The notes: generated from the sequence alone by a model not told the origin. Shown: positions 36,452 to 48,856, counted from the stretch's first letter. The stretch is DNA of 64,000 nucleotides from Apostichopus japonicus (GCF_037975245.1 NC_092577.1:16754013-16818012), one strand, 5' to 3'. Made by a program: numbers and translations.

Positions 36452-37634
36452 CGCAAGGAGCATATCCAACCTCTCTGATCCTCTTTACTTGTCTGTGTGG
36501 CAAATGCCAGAACACCCATTTCAGTACCACTTCACAGTACTTTATCGAGTCGCCCTAAATTTTCTTTTTTCAAAATCATATTATCATCAATAAGTTCCAG
36601 AATAATGCACCTATCACATAACGCACCCTCGGAATAGGTGCGTCAATATAAAAAAAAAGCTGCACATTGACGTACCTCTTGCCCAGTGAATTTGACACAC
36701 ATTGCACACCTTTGATCCACATCAGATACATTTTGACTGACCGTGATGGACCCTTTGTGGCACCTAATGTGCACTTTGAGGGACATCGGTCTTTGAGTAT
36801 GTCTAACAATTGAGAGGTGCATTATAAGTTGACAACTACTGCCTAGTTCATAATCATATTATCATCAATAACTTCCAGAATAATCATATAACGCACCCAC
36901 TGTCCTAGTCTAGCTGCCTAATTTCACAAGACTCTTAAATTTTAGCCATGGCCTTAAGCTAGTTGCAAATGCATGTTTTGTTCATTTGTATTTGGTTCAT
37001 TGTGCAAGAGTTGATAAGCCTTGGCTACTGTACAAACTTGAACCTGAATCAGCCTATGGCTAGGTCTATATAACTACTACTACGCTATAGCCTATAGTAT
37101 TAATAGGTTAGGCCTATGCTATACTAATTTCACATTTCCGGGAATATTGAAAAATTTGTTCCAATGTTGATCAATCACGAGCAAGAATAATGTCAGCATA
37201 GAAGTTTACCACCTGTGATTTCTTGTGCTATGTGCGCAATGTTCCGTACGTTAACTGGCTTGGTATTGCTAGCCTATACAGTTACGATCCTACTCCGCCA
37301 TTAAAGATGAACGACAGTGATTTTTCACCATCGACGAAAAAATACGATTTTATTCAAGAGTATTCTAGTTGGTTTCCATTTTACACATGTGAAAATTCAA
37401 GTCAATCCGATGTTGGGAAAGGCTTAAAAAAAATCCTAAACTCGTTGATTTTTTAAAAAAAAATTGGGCTTTTCGCGAAAAGCGATATGATGATCACGTG
37501 ATCTACAGTGACATGTGACGTCATTATGATGATAACGTGAGCTCGGCGTAGTGTACTTCAGCAGTGTGCACTTAGTGTGTAAGTTTAGTTGCAACCTACT
37601 CTATATTGGACTCGACAAACAACGTAAACCACTA

Positions 37635-37905
37635 GCAAAATCCAAGAAATTGCGTTGTAGGGGGATGCAACAGAACGAAAGTGGACTCTACAATAAGTTT
37701 TTTCAATTTTCCAAGCGGAAAAAGTAGTGAGAGATATCGGAAACTGGATACGATTTGTGAGGAGAACCAGGAAAGACTTCATCGCACCAGGAGTTTCTCA
37801 TGGCAAGAATGTGAAAGTTTGTTCTGCCCACTTCACAGAAGATGATTCTCGGGCCCAATTGAAATTTGCGTGTGGCAAGGTCACTAAAGTAATAAAAGTT
37901 TGAAA
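37635..37905 (+). pseudogene. THAP-type zinc finger fragment
   Basis: Reads NCVVGGCNRTKVDSTISFF, then NFPSGKSSERYRK. After a one-base frame change near 37740 it reads WIRFVRRTRKDF and KVCSAHFTEDD. These are the THAP pieces in order: C-x4-C, ISFF-x-FP, W, and C-x2-H-F. It lies inside the CACTA-like element, upstream of the BEN gene and on the same strand. It may be a 5' exon of that gene or a P-type remnant. It resembles the fragment at 60100-60287 (CLVGGC, ISFFSFPSE). Confidence 0.75.
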
Positions 37906-38453
37906 GATTAATGCTTTTATGCCGCATTATTTATATATATCCCGATAAATGCAACAGTAAGTGTTGGAACTGGAAGACATGTCAGACGTCAACAACCTAA
38001 TGACTATGTGAGGAGAGAATCCACGTGCAAATTTCAATTGGGGCATGGACGTCGCTTAGGCAGAGTTTTTTGGGGCAGAGATGTGTTCATACCCTCCAAA
38101 CCACTTTAAATGTAATACGAATAGGAAATGTGTGTATGCTCGAGCGAAACAAAACATCGTGTAAGTATTACTTACGGTAGCGCACACTGTCACTTATCTT
38201 TGCACAGTGTGAAAGTACCGTTTGCGGACCTACGTGAAGTTGGGCTAGAATACGATTCCTCCTGAAGCCCAAACCACGAGGCATGCATGTGAATAAACGC
38301 AACAGGCATTGCATGTAGTGAGAAAATTGTTCGAGCTAGACTTACTACTCGATTGAGTTCAAATGCGGTTGTATTTCAAGCTCAATGAAACCTTTCTGTT
38401 TGATTTAATGATGCACGGAACAAGGAACGTTTATGTTTTACAGTAGGCCTAGT

Positions 38454-39466
38454 CACTGGCGGATCCAGGGCCTTTGTTTGGGAGGGGCCAAAGTGGCATT
38501 AGAGTGACATGGGGGAGGGGTCTAAGGGGAGGGGGTGGAAAATTTGGTGCGACAAAAGTGTACAATGGTGATGTTAAGTTACTTGTAAAAAAAATGTTTC
38601 CCAAGTGTAATTTTCTAAAATATTTATAAAACAAAGTTGGGATCATCTTTCTGAAGAAATTTTATTTCTCATAGGTTATAAATTTCTTACAACCAGCCTG
38701 TACCTGCAAAATGGTAAAATCCTCATGCTCATACATTTACATAGCTCCCAACTCTTGAGAAGGCAAATGCTGGTCCATGCCACGAATCGCCGTCCTGGGG
38801 GAGGGGTATAAGGGGAAGGGGTGTCCCCCTCCCCTTTGAATTTTTTTGGAATCCTGGTGATGCCTACATGTAAAATGGTGGCACTTAGAAAGGCTTTTGT
38901 CACCCAAAATTTTCTGAGAAATATTCAGTTTTTTGTGTGTAACATCAATAAATTGAATATTAGGTGATAATTCATTCTTTCCCGTGGCATGAAAATGTTC
39001 GCTGCTCGCCCCAATGAAAAGAAATATAGGCTAATTTGAGGTTCAAATGATGCTGTAAAGGAGGTTTTATACTCTATTATGCTAAATGCTAAAGAAATGA
39101 TGGTTGCTAAGTCAAAATTTGATGGCAATTTTTGTATGTATACTTGACAATTACAATGCGGTTTTTCGGACGCTTGTGCGGGTCATCGGCTTTGGGTGTT
39201 AGAATGCGGGTCTAATTCCCGCGAATTGCGGGTCAGTTGGGAGCTCTGCATAAGTTAATTTTAAACCAGAAAACGAAAAGGTTTAGACTAGTCTACCACT
39301 GCTATTCCTCTCGATTTTTTAAAATTTCCAATCATATGATTTAGCGGATGCTCGGAAACACTTTTTGGCTCACCTTTGGGGGGGGGGGGGCATGGCCAGT
39401 GGCCCCTTGGATCCGCCTTGGTAAGTAATCCGCTACCGTAAGTAATCCGCCTTGGATCCGCCAGTG
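38454..39466. mobile_element. 1.0-kb hAT-like non-autonomous element
   Basis: Inverted ends CACTGGCGGATCCA(G/A)GG are flanked by a perfect 8-bp duplication GGCCTAGT (38446-38453, 39467-39474). The interior is non-coding, with G-rich tracts and a local duplication of CCTTGGATCCGCC near the right end. The 8-bp duplication and terminus style fit hAT. Nested in the CACTA-like element. Confidence 0.85.
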
Positions 39467-39474
39467 GGCCTAGT

Positions 39475-40801
39475 GCATACAAGCGAATCTACTTTGTTTA
39501 GAACTTTGGATTTTCTTTCGGCTGTTATGCTAATCTACGTTTGAGACTATCATCACAATTGTTATTGTGCCAGTTTGACTGGTAAGTGAGCACATTCATA
39601 CATCACTCTGTATAAAACCCGCCAAAAACGTGATCTTGAGATTTACGTTACTTTGGGTCAGCTTGCGAGTTACCTCTTCAGATATTGGGAAATCGTTGCG
39701 AAATCGCCGCAAATTTCGTAAGAAAACACTTGTAAACACGTGGTGAAGAAATCAAGAAACACTATGATATTCATTATCTATTTATATCTTGAACATTACG
39801 CCGGAAAATAACAGTTATGCTGCACGAAATGCACGCACAGCTCCGTACTGAACAGTTCACAACAGAACAGATCATCACAGTGACGTCATTCACTGACCTG
39901 AGGGCTGTTCAAGGTCATTGCAGTGTTTGCAAATTCCTAAATTACGGAGGCGAAAAAACGATGTTTTAATTCCCTTTTTAATAACTTTCCGGTGTGCTAT
40001 TTGGAAAATTAAAAAAATATGTTGCTTGGTAACATATAAACTACATTATATATGAAAATGAGAGATTTTTTTTCTGTCACTATCGTTCTACTTTACTTTA
40101 ATATGTACAACAAAGTAACGTTAGCCTAAGCCTAATGAGTAACGTTAGGCTTTATAACTACAGTATGATAGTTTTACAATAGGCTACGCTAATGGCAATA
40201 CAACGTGTTGTAGGCTAGGAGTGGATCCATTCTCACCTTTTATATCGTCTTGGCCGATTACTCATACTTAGAATCAGTCTTAAACGCCACCCATCAATTA
40301 TAATTAATTTAAACGGATATCAGTCTTGTAAGTTGTATTATCGTTAACTTTGGTGCACCAGAGTCCGATATATCGCTATGACACATGGGTATGAATGATC
40401 TGATTATATCCAAACGCGTACCGACGCGGAGCATAGCTTGACCACATAATTATATATATCAACGTAGGGTTTTTTATACTTATTATTTGATATATACGTT
40501 TGTATTAACTTTTTTTGCTGCATGTTTTAGCATAACATGTAAATAAATAATATTTCTATATAAAATACACTGAAATACCTCTGACAAAATACCAATAAAA
40601 ATCCTTGAAAAGTATATTACTACGGTTAGTACCCTCTAAAAAATAGAACCTCCCTATTTGTGGTTAGGCATCGAGCGCGAAAACCAAATGAGTTATAGCC
40701 TAACAAAGCTAGTTCACCTTCGGATGTAACATATATTATTCAACAAATTTAGTACTGAATTTACTATTATTCCTTAATTTTGTAAAAAGAGAAAAGTGAA
40801 T
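39475..40801. other. Non-coding region upstream of the BEN gene
   Basis: A+T-rich and unassigned. With 36264-37630 it forms the divergent upstream region of the two element genes. No promoter element was identified. Confidence 0.4.
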
Positions 40802-43800
40802 ATGTCAAGTGAAATGTCTCACGTTATTATCCAGTGGCAAAGTGACAAAGGCATCAGCATGCTTCCTGAAAAGGATGTTTTCAGCCTCGATGATAAGTGC
40901 AAGACCGGAGATAAAGTGACAGCTCGTTACAACAACAAGCTTTTGCCAGCAAAAGTTCTGTTTGTAGGTGCTAAGTACATCGAAATAATTTTGTAGCATT
41001 TCAGAGTCAGGTGAAATAAATCTTAAATTCCATTCATAAGTGTCATATTTTGATTTAAGCCTGACTACTTCTAGTATAATACTGAAATGAATAGCTATAG
41101 CGATACGTTAGGCTATCACTTCAATAACCCTAATGCATATTCCCAATATAGGCCTAGCCTATGTGCCTATAATTTACAGGCCTATAGCCTGGGTATATTG
41201 GGAATGTGCGGCCTAGCGAATTTCTTTTTTAAATTATAAAAAAAATATTATGGCTCTATGTTTTGTATGCTAGGCTGTATGATAATACTGGCTCAACCCA
41301 ATGTATTCCATTAATTAAAGTTGGGTACGCCTATATATAAACTAGGTCCATATGGCCTATGGGTTTACATATAGGCTTGTACTGCTAGGCCTAGCCTACA
41401 GTACTTGAACTATATCATCGAACATGGTTAGGCTACACTTGTAGCCTAATTTCTTTCTAACTAGTGATTACTAAAAATTATTGAATTATGGCACATGAAT
41501 ATGGATTGTAATTAGTTGTGTTGTAGGTTGGTGAAACTGCAGGCAATAGGGGGGGGGGGGGATATCGGTAGGCCTAAGCTACATATTGTTTTTATTAACC
41601 CAAACAATTTTTAAGATCTTCGAGAGGCCCAATTAGTATATGAAGTTGTGTATATATGGGCTAGGCCTAAACTGGAAGAACGGTATATGTGGGAACTTTG
41701 TTTTAAAGGTACCGTATGCTAGCCTGTATAATTATATACTGTCCTTAATGTTTTCATCAGGACAAGAAGATATGGAGAGACAGATGAGACAGATCGAGCC
41801 GGCTCCATCAAGCTGTACAGATTCACCCAAAGGTCGAGGCCATCGGGCGGTGAAGAGGAAACAGCTGCCAGATGATTTTACATGGGACATGAGAGAGGAG
41901 GAACCACGAGAGCCATCAGTCTCTCAGGGTATGAACAATAACCCTTTCATTCACTATTTACATATTTAGTTAAGTGGTGTGATTATTTAAGCAAGAGTAG
42001 TCACCCACTTATCTGGCCCCCCCACCCGCCCCCCCAAAAAAAGAAAGTTTGTAATAGTAATTACAAGTAGAAGGAAATCAACAAATATTTCAACTTCCCA
42101 ATCACACAATCCTGGCTTTAAGTTTGGTCCAGTCCGTTGGACCCTTTTTTTTTTAACGTTTCTCCAAAGATCACCTTAAGATTTGCATTCCAGAGTAAAA
42201 GTATGCTGCGCTCAACAACAGTACCCCAGCAATCATGTAGCATGGCAAGTAATAGTGTAAATTTTATTATTTTACAGAAAAATGTCAACCCCTCCAAAAA
42301 GGCCAAGTCTGCAGCAGGTCACGACATAATAGAGCTTCTCCTGAGTCAACGTGGCAGCTGCCAAGATGGAGACTTGGCATATTCCGATGATCGTGATGAT
42401 GGGAGTGATGATGTAGAAACCAAGGTAGAGTTTTTGAGGAGGGAAAACGGAATTTTGAAGGACAGACTTGATGAGTCGGAAAAGAAGGTGGAAGCTGCCC
42501 AAACTAAAATTCAAGACTTGGAAAGAACCATTTTGAAAGGTATGTGCTTCTGAGGAATTATGTATCTTGTGCTAGCTTCTATATTGAGCTCATGTAGGTT
42601 TACTGGACTCATGTCAGTGAAAGTGTGTTTCAATTTATTTTCTTGCTTTTCACAATTAATAATATACAGGTTATTTTCCCAACATCTGTCTGTGGATGGA
42701 AACTATGATTAAATATTGCATATAATGCATGACCTCTCATGGCTAAAGGCTTCATATCTACTTTCTCTCTAGCAGGTACCAAAGCTGGGAAAATTCAACT
42801 TGTTCTAGTGAATGTCCATATATCTTATCCTAATCTCATATTCCTTCAGCATTCCAGTGTCTAATAGTTTCAACAATATTTGTTTCTACCATAGGTCTGC
42901 CCAATATATTAGGCAAATTTCAAACTCTGTTTGGAAGGTATCAGCAGCTTCTGGAGACTGCAGGGACTCAACCGGCTCCTATCCAGTCGCCCGTTAGAGT
43001 AAGGCAGCCATTACCACCACCATCAAAACCATTACCACCACCATCAACGCCATCTTCATTAGCTGAGAAGCCAGCAGGTCCAATAGACAGAACACAGGTA
43101 TGTGTCTATAATTTGTCAAAACCTGTCCAATATTTGCCAGATATTAAAATCTGGTCACCTGTTGTCAATATTCTTAAACAAATGTTAAATACCACTTTGG
43201 CGGATTTACCTCACTGGGATATCCAGTCATGTTGTGTGTCCATTTAGAATGTCTGAGAACAATTTGGAAAGTAAAAACCTCTGGCGAAGTACTTTTGAAG
43301 ACTTCTGTCAATTAAAGCATGCTATGTAAAGCAGGGCCTTATATATATATAATGTGGGGCCAATACAGATTACCTTTAGGGTGAACTTAAATGGTTTATT
43401 GTTTTCATTTTGTTTGAGTAACCGACAATGTTTCTAATCTGAGTAATCTTGTTTCACCTATACTTCTTATCATAGGTTCTGTCTGATATTTTGGATCCAG
43501 TAAAGGTGGAGAAGGCCATGCTGGCAAAAGATTATTGTAAGCTGGTTTGTTAAGTGATGCGGACAGGCTTCACCAGAGAAGATATGGCAACTTCTTCTCT
43601 AACTGGGAAGTCAAAAAGTGGAGAAACTAGAAACAAGCTAGACGAAAAGAAGGTGGAAGAAATGATCAGTAAGTACAATGTGAATAAAATTATATCGCCG
43701 AGCTGTGAATGAAAAGGGAAATTGCCTTTGCACTTTTGAAATCACAACGGCCATGGTGTTCCGATGAATTATTAGTGAACTACCCTCCACATATGATACA

Positions 43801-44270
43801 ACCTAAAACCAGTTGAAGTATGCATGGCCTTGAGTCATTTACAGCTCTGAGCTTTGTTATTTTATACACATACTTCAGCTTTGCTGGTGGCCCTTAAAAT
43901 CCCTAAGTTTTTCTGCATCCCTTAACAGCTGTACTTCTTCCAAATTTTTCTATTTAATCAAAGTCACACATTTTGAAGACAAGTTCTGTTATCTCATCCC
44001 AGTTATTTCTCCCTATACTAAACCTATCTTTTAGGGGAAAGATCCTTATTGTTGCAAAAAATTGAGCTCTGCGATTTCTGAAAATGCAATGTTGGCAAAT
44101 TAGTATCTTGACTACTATCTTGACAAAATCTCATACCCACTAATTTCTTTGTTCTTTTAGGGCTGACGCTATTAAAGTTCAATGGCGTGTCTCGGACAGC
44201 TATAAGGAGTAAGATGGCCGAGAAGATGAAGGACGAGCGAAAGGCCTACCATCTCGAGGAGCAGAAGTAG
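40802..44270 (+). pseudogene. BEN-domain gene of the CACTA-like element
   Basis: Six exons with GT-AG borders: 40802 to about 40975, 41761-41928, 42278-42539, 42895-43097, 43476-43668, 44161-44270. Exon 1 (VIIQWQSDKGISML and GDKVTARYNNKLLPAKVLF) looks like the small SH3-like N-terminal module of some BEN proteins. Exon 3 holds an acidic stretch and a coiled coil (VEFLRRENGILKDRL). Exon 4 is proline-rich. Exons 5-6 form a BEN domain (GFTREDMATSSLTGK; FNGVSRTAIRSKMAEKM). Exons 3-6 are phase-compatible, but exons 2-3 are one base off. An in-frame TAA lies at about 43551, just before the BEN core. BEN domains bind DNA in chromatin factors, so a DNA-binding partner of the transposase is plausible. 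Function is inferred. Confidence 0.78.
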
Positions 44271-44599
44271 TTTTTATTTACGTCCACATCCATCCGTCCA
44301 CTTAATCTCATTTATATACACATTTCTTATACTTTTACAACTTTATTCACTTTCTTTATGTAGTACAAATAGCAATAGAAATATTACAGATTTTATTCAC
44401 AAGAAGTTTTAATTTTTGTTGCATTAATTTTTTACCTTCATGACATAGTAGTTCCACAGCTCAATTCACTTGCCAGAGGCTTTCATTCTTAGCTTTACAC
44501 ATTTATATATGTAAACTGTTGATCAATATAAAGTTAATTCACTATGAAGAACGTGTTGGTCCTCTTTGGTGCTGCAGTCTTGGGAACGCTGGTTTTTTA

Positions 44600-45090
44600 A
44601 TTTTTTGTTTTTAGGGATTATTGAACATCTTTGATGCCGTCAAAAGGGAAATCTACAGGGATATTCTTGTAGGAATATTCAATGGGAAAATCACCAACAT
44701 GTTCGGGTTCCAGCTAATAGGAGAGAAGAATCCCAAGGAATTAAACCAGCTACAGGGATTTTCCGGGAAATTAGCCCCGGTTTCTTCAGGATTTTTCCTG
44801 TAGGATTTTGCCGTTTCCAGGAGAAAGTTTCCTGTGGGTTTTTTTCCCGTGGGTTATTTCCCCGTTAAAACCCCATAGGAAATGCTTTTCCCCGTGTGTC
44901 AAACTCAAATTTCCCGTGGGTTATTTCCCCGTTAAAACCCCATAGGAAATGCTCTTCCCCGTGTGTCAAACTCAAATTTCCCCTGGCATATTTCCCCTGA
45001 AAAACCCCATAGGAAATGCTCTTTCCCGTGGGCCAAATCCCTAAGGAAATTTCTTATGGGTCTTTTATAGGAAATTCAATGTTTTTTTTT
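44600..45090. repeat. Right subterminal repeat zone of the CACTA-like element
   Basis: Repeated words such as TTTCCCGTGGGTTATTTCCC and CCCCATAGGAAATGCT, including a near-exact 60-bp tandem duplication around 44850-44970. It mirrors the left zone. Confidence 0.8.
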
Positions 45091-45098
45091 TGTAAGGG

Positions 45099-47105
45099 TG
45101 CTCACTCTGTGGGAAGGAGGGGCATGTCTTTCGCGCTTATCCCTCCTCTTATGTCTCTATGACTAATAGTGGGGGTAAGGCTAAGGCGCCAAGTTCCGAC
45201 GCACCTACTGCCTCGGAGGGAGCTTCACGAAAGGAGGGGGAGTCTGGTGGGACTTTACCCTCCCCTGCACCTGGTTCGCCCTCCCCCTTCGTTGCATACC
45301 CCAACCCCGTGCCCACACCGCCTCCACCACACCGCGAAGCGGACACAGGGTATCTATGGGCATGGGTGGTGGGCTGCATGCTTCGTTTGCTTCGTCTTCA
45401 TCCTGTGGCACTGTCATCCTTCTGTCACCTCGTCAGGCGGGTTGTGCCACTAGGGTGGAGTCGGATCCGAGGGCTGATTGGTTTGCATTCTATACAAGTA
45501 TCCAGAGGGTAACATCTCCCTTTGCAATGTGTATGCTAACAATCGGCCTTATGCTAGACGACATTTTTTTAACACGCTGCCTTCCTTTGTTCCTGGTAGT
45601 GCACTCTGTGTCATGGTCGGAGACTTTAACTGTGTCCCAGACTCGGGGCTTCTGTGTCTGCTAGTCCTGACGCTGGGATCACAGAGCTGGACAGGTTCAC
45701 TTCGGCACACCTTTTAGCCGATGTCTGGAGGCATATGCACCCGTGTAGTACGGCGTATACGTGGGTGTATGCGCCCGTAAGTTTTAAATGTTCCGGTTGC
45801 GAGACGCTCAGCTGTCCGCTCTCTGACCATGACACTGTTATAGCACGTTTTGTTTTGCCTTCCATTTTCCCGATAGGGCGGGGCCTATGGAAGCTTAACT
45901 GTCGGATTCTTGGCGAGGCAGAGTTCCGCCAAGGTTTCGAAACCAGGTACAAAGATGGCAAACATTGAAGTCGGCCTTTGCCTCTACATCCCAATGGTGG
46001 GATGATGTCAAGTTGCGCATCAAACGCTACGCAATTCATTATTGCGTAACCCGCGCACGGCGGCAGAGAGAAATTCTCGAAGCTGTGCGCGGAGGTTAAG
46101 TTTTGCGACCCCTCGGCTGTCATCGCTTTGCAGACTTATCTAGATGAAAAGTACCACGGTGCCCGCGTCAGGGCCAGTGTCGAAGCGGTGGAGTCGGAGG
46201 AGCGCCCTTCACTGAGGTTTAACCAGTCCGTTAGCTCATCGGCGGGTGACAGACGAGTCCCATCAGTGCGCGCTAATGATGGGACCGTGGTTAGCGACTC
46301 TCACGGCATTGTCCGCGTGTACAAAGATTATTATTGGAGTCTGTATACGCGTGGCAATGTCGACTTGTCGGCACAGGCAGAATTATTGAGGGGAATCTCA
46401 AAAACTGTTCCCCACGAGGTCAATGATATTTTGGGTGGCGGAATAACCACTGTTGAGCTTTGGAAGACGCTTTCGAAGATGAAGAATGGCAAGTCCCCGG
46501 GTTCGGACGGGCTTCCGAGGGGGGTTCTACCGAACCTTCTGGGCGATAATCGGACCCGACATCAGAGCCGTCTTCGAAGACGCCTTCCAAAACGGACTCT
46601 TAAACCAAAGTCAACGTGTGGGCAGGATTACTTTGGTGCCCAAGTGGGGTGGTTCATCTGGGAAGTAAATTGACCTTTTTGTTATTTAAGCAATTGTTTG
46701 TAGCGGTAACTGACCCAGGGTTGCCTTGTTCATATTTTGTACGTTTTGGGGGCGGGTTGCACTTGAGTCGATGGGTTCTGGCGCTGTTTAGCAACAGAGG
46801 ACCGCATAGTAGTACACCAAGCAGGGTGGTGCATGTCATTTGCTCCGCTCTTATTGAGTTGCCCCCTGTTGACCTGTTACGGCCGGCCCTCGTTCACAGT
46901 TCCTTGCGGGATGGTTCCATCAATGCAATTGCTGTACAGGGACGTCATCCTGCCGAAGTATGGCTTTCGGTGCATTGAAGGCTGAATGGTTGCAGGCTCC
47001 GTGATCTTGCATGGAGAATTGCACACGGTGCTTTGGTGACCAACCTGGAAAGGTATCAGTGCCGATTGGGTGATGGACTGTGCCCGAGCACCGGCTGTGA
47101 CAGTT
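45099..47105 (+). pseudogene. L1/Tx1-like copy A, 3' half, with internal deletions
   Basis: Resumes copy A exactly where 29408 stops, with the third zinc knuckle of ORF1 (CGKEGHVFRAY-like). Relative to copy B it jumps from the ORF1 tail (about 45350) straight into the endonuclease. The endonuclease (LHASFASSSSCGTVILLSP, VGDFN) and the RT N-terminus (MKNGKSPGSDGLPR) are present. Near 46655 a second deletion removes most of the RT and joins to the C-terminal region (LLFKQLFVAVTDPGLPCSYF in frame pieces). It ends near 47105-47150, where copy B begins. Multiple frameshifts. It could only have moved with help from another copy. Confidence 0.85.
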
Positions 47106-47356
47106 TATTGTCTATTGGACCTGATGATGGCTTTTCAGGAAATAGTTGGTAGTTGGTTTTCGTGGAGTGCAGACGTGTTTTCGCTCTCGCTCTACATCTG
47201 ATAACACCCAATTTTTCACTTTCACTGTACTGTGCTATACTTCCCGCCAGGCGGGTGTGTGCGTATATTGTATATAGTTATCGTATATCGTTTTTAGTTT
47301 AAACCTGTCCTTGTTTGTTTTTGTTACTCCTCTGTGGCCTAGCTACCTTCGGTATC

Positions 47357-48513
47357 ATGGCATCGCGCCGTGATTCCAAAATTTTTAAGTTGACCTTCAC
47401 CGGTGAACAAGCGGTTCCACCGGTGCAAGTGTTTAGTATTTTAAAGGGTAAGGGTGTTGTTGTGCCTGGAGAGGTTGATGCTTTACAAGCTCTCCAGGGT
47501 CGTAATACGTATGATCTACGTTTTACCAGTGACATGACCCGGCAGAAGGGTGTCACGTTGCTGAGTGGGGTTGAAGGTTTGACAGTTACCCCATACGAAC
47601 GTTCCGTATGGGTAACTGTCATCCACGTAGGACTAGAGGTGCGTCAGGAACTTGTCGCAACTGTTTTAGGTCGGTTTGGGGCTGTCAAGGCCATTAAAAT
47701 GTGCTCCTACGCACAGGCCCCTGGGGTGTTGAACGGGCACCGACAGGTTCGGATCGACCTCAAGCAGGACATTCCCTCCTTCCTTTTTATTGCCGGGCAT
47801 AAAGCTCACGTGCGTTACCCCGGTCAGCCCCGTACCTGCTTCAGGTGTGGGGAGACCGGGCACGAAGCCAAGGGCTGCCCAAATAAAAAGTGTGGGCGCT
47901 GCCTTCGTCTTGGGCATGATACCTCTGCTTGCCCAAGCGAAGTTGTGTGCTCACTCTGTGGGAAGGAGGGACATGTCTTTCGCGCTTGTCCCTCCTCTTA
48001 TGTCTTTATGACAAAGAGTGGGGGTCAAGCAAAGGCGCCAAGTTCTGGCGCACCTACTGCCTCGGAGGAAGCTCCACGCAAGGAGGGGAAACCGGGTGAG
48101 GGTTCACCCTCCCCCGTAGTTGCAGACCCCAACCCCGTGCCCGCACCGAGGAAGTCTCCACCAGCTTCCCCATCAACCCCGTGCCCGCACCGTCTCCACC
48201 ACACAGCGAAGCGGACACGGGGTCTCCACCAGCTTCCCCATCAACCTGTCCAGTTCCATCCCCAGTCCGCCGCCGGTATCGCAAGATCCGGAGACTCTGT
48301 CTGACGACGACTCGGTCGTCGGGTCTCCGGAGGCTATGGTCTGACAGCGACTCCGGAGGCTCGGTGATCGTCGAGCCGAAACGTGCCACTGGGACGAGCT
48401 GGTACGACGAGATGGGGGAACCCTCTCTGAAAAGGTCGGCCTCAAGTGACGACTCCGACGACGATATGTCGTGTAGAGCGCGCTTGCAGCTTACAGAATC
48501 GTCGTCGGCGTAG
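47357..48513 (+). pseudogene. Copy B ORF1 (gag-like, three zinc knuckles)
   Basis: Starts MASRRDSKIFKLTFTGEQ. The C-terminal half has three CCHC knuckles: CFRCGETGHEAKGC, CGRCLRLGHDTSAC and CSLCGKEGHVFRAC. A proline/serine-rich tail follows. A tandem duplication of about 45 bp near 48150-48235 disturbs the frame, and the acidic tail (SSDDSDDDMS) continues in another frame to 48513. ORF1 proteins of this type coat the element RNA. Confidence 0.85.
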
Positions 48514-48674
48514 TTTTGCCCCATTGCCCTCTCATGGCCCATACTTTTTCAGTTGCCACTTTCAACGTCAATGGCATGAGGGATCATCGCAAGCGCAGTT
48601 GCATTTTCCAATATTGTATTTCAATGGAGGTCGACTGCGTTTGCCTGCAAGAAACACATATTTTGGAAGAAGAT

Positions 48675-48856
48675 ACTTTTTAAGAAAAAGTCACCCAGGA
48701 AAGAACCTGGGCACGAAAACCAAACTACGAAACGACTGATCCGCTCTCAGCCTCAGTCCCCTTGCATCGGGACTGTGACTGTGTGATCATCGTCAGGTGT
48801 GTATCACCATTCCCGAAGGGAACAGATACTACACATGATCTTAGCCAAAAGGCCGA
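48675..48856 (-). mobile_element. SINE-like insert with U2 snRNA-derived head
   Basis: A 182-bp insert in copy B's endonuclease, flanked by a perfect 24-bp duplication (48651-48674 and 48857-48880, starting GAAACACATATTTTGG). Read on the minus strand it begins with U2 snRNA 5' sequence and continues into an unrelated body with a terminal hairpin (CCCAGG, CCTGGG). It ends in a short tail, CTTTTTCTTAAAAAGT. This is the structure of a snRNA-headed SINE (the SINEU type described in other animals) or a chimeric retropseudogene. Confidence 0.8.

Larger units (their letters stand above)
29409..45098. mobile_element. CACTA/EnSpm-like DNA transposon with TNP2-like and BEN-domain genes
   Basis: 15,690 bp inserted into ORF1 of copy A. 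The ends are inverted copies of CCCTTACAAAAAAAA. Comparison with the empty site in copy B (47942 onward) shows a 2-bp duplication TG; placing the border two bases inward gives 4 bp, GTGC. Either fits the 2-4 bp range of the CACTA-Mirage-Chapaev supergroup. Both ends have several hundred bases of short repeated GGGAAAT/TTTCCC words, typical CACTA subterminal structure. Inside are a TNP2-like transposase (minus) and a BEN-domain gene (plus), transcribed divergently, and nested insertions (a CR1-like fragment and a hAT-like element). The termini differ from the canonical CACTA/CACTG. Confidence 0.9.

Noticed and set aside
36576-36809. 77-codon minus-strand frame as the first exon of the TNP2-like gene
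   Set aside because: No recognisable motif and no in-phase donor to the exon at 36263; left unassigned.
45149-45512. Overlapping open frames on both strands in copy A
   Set aside because: Shadow frames of the G+C-rich ORF1 tail; only the frame matching copy B is meaningful.
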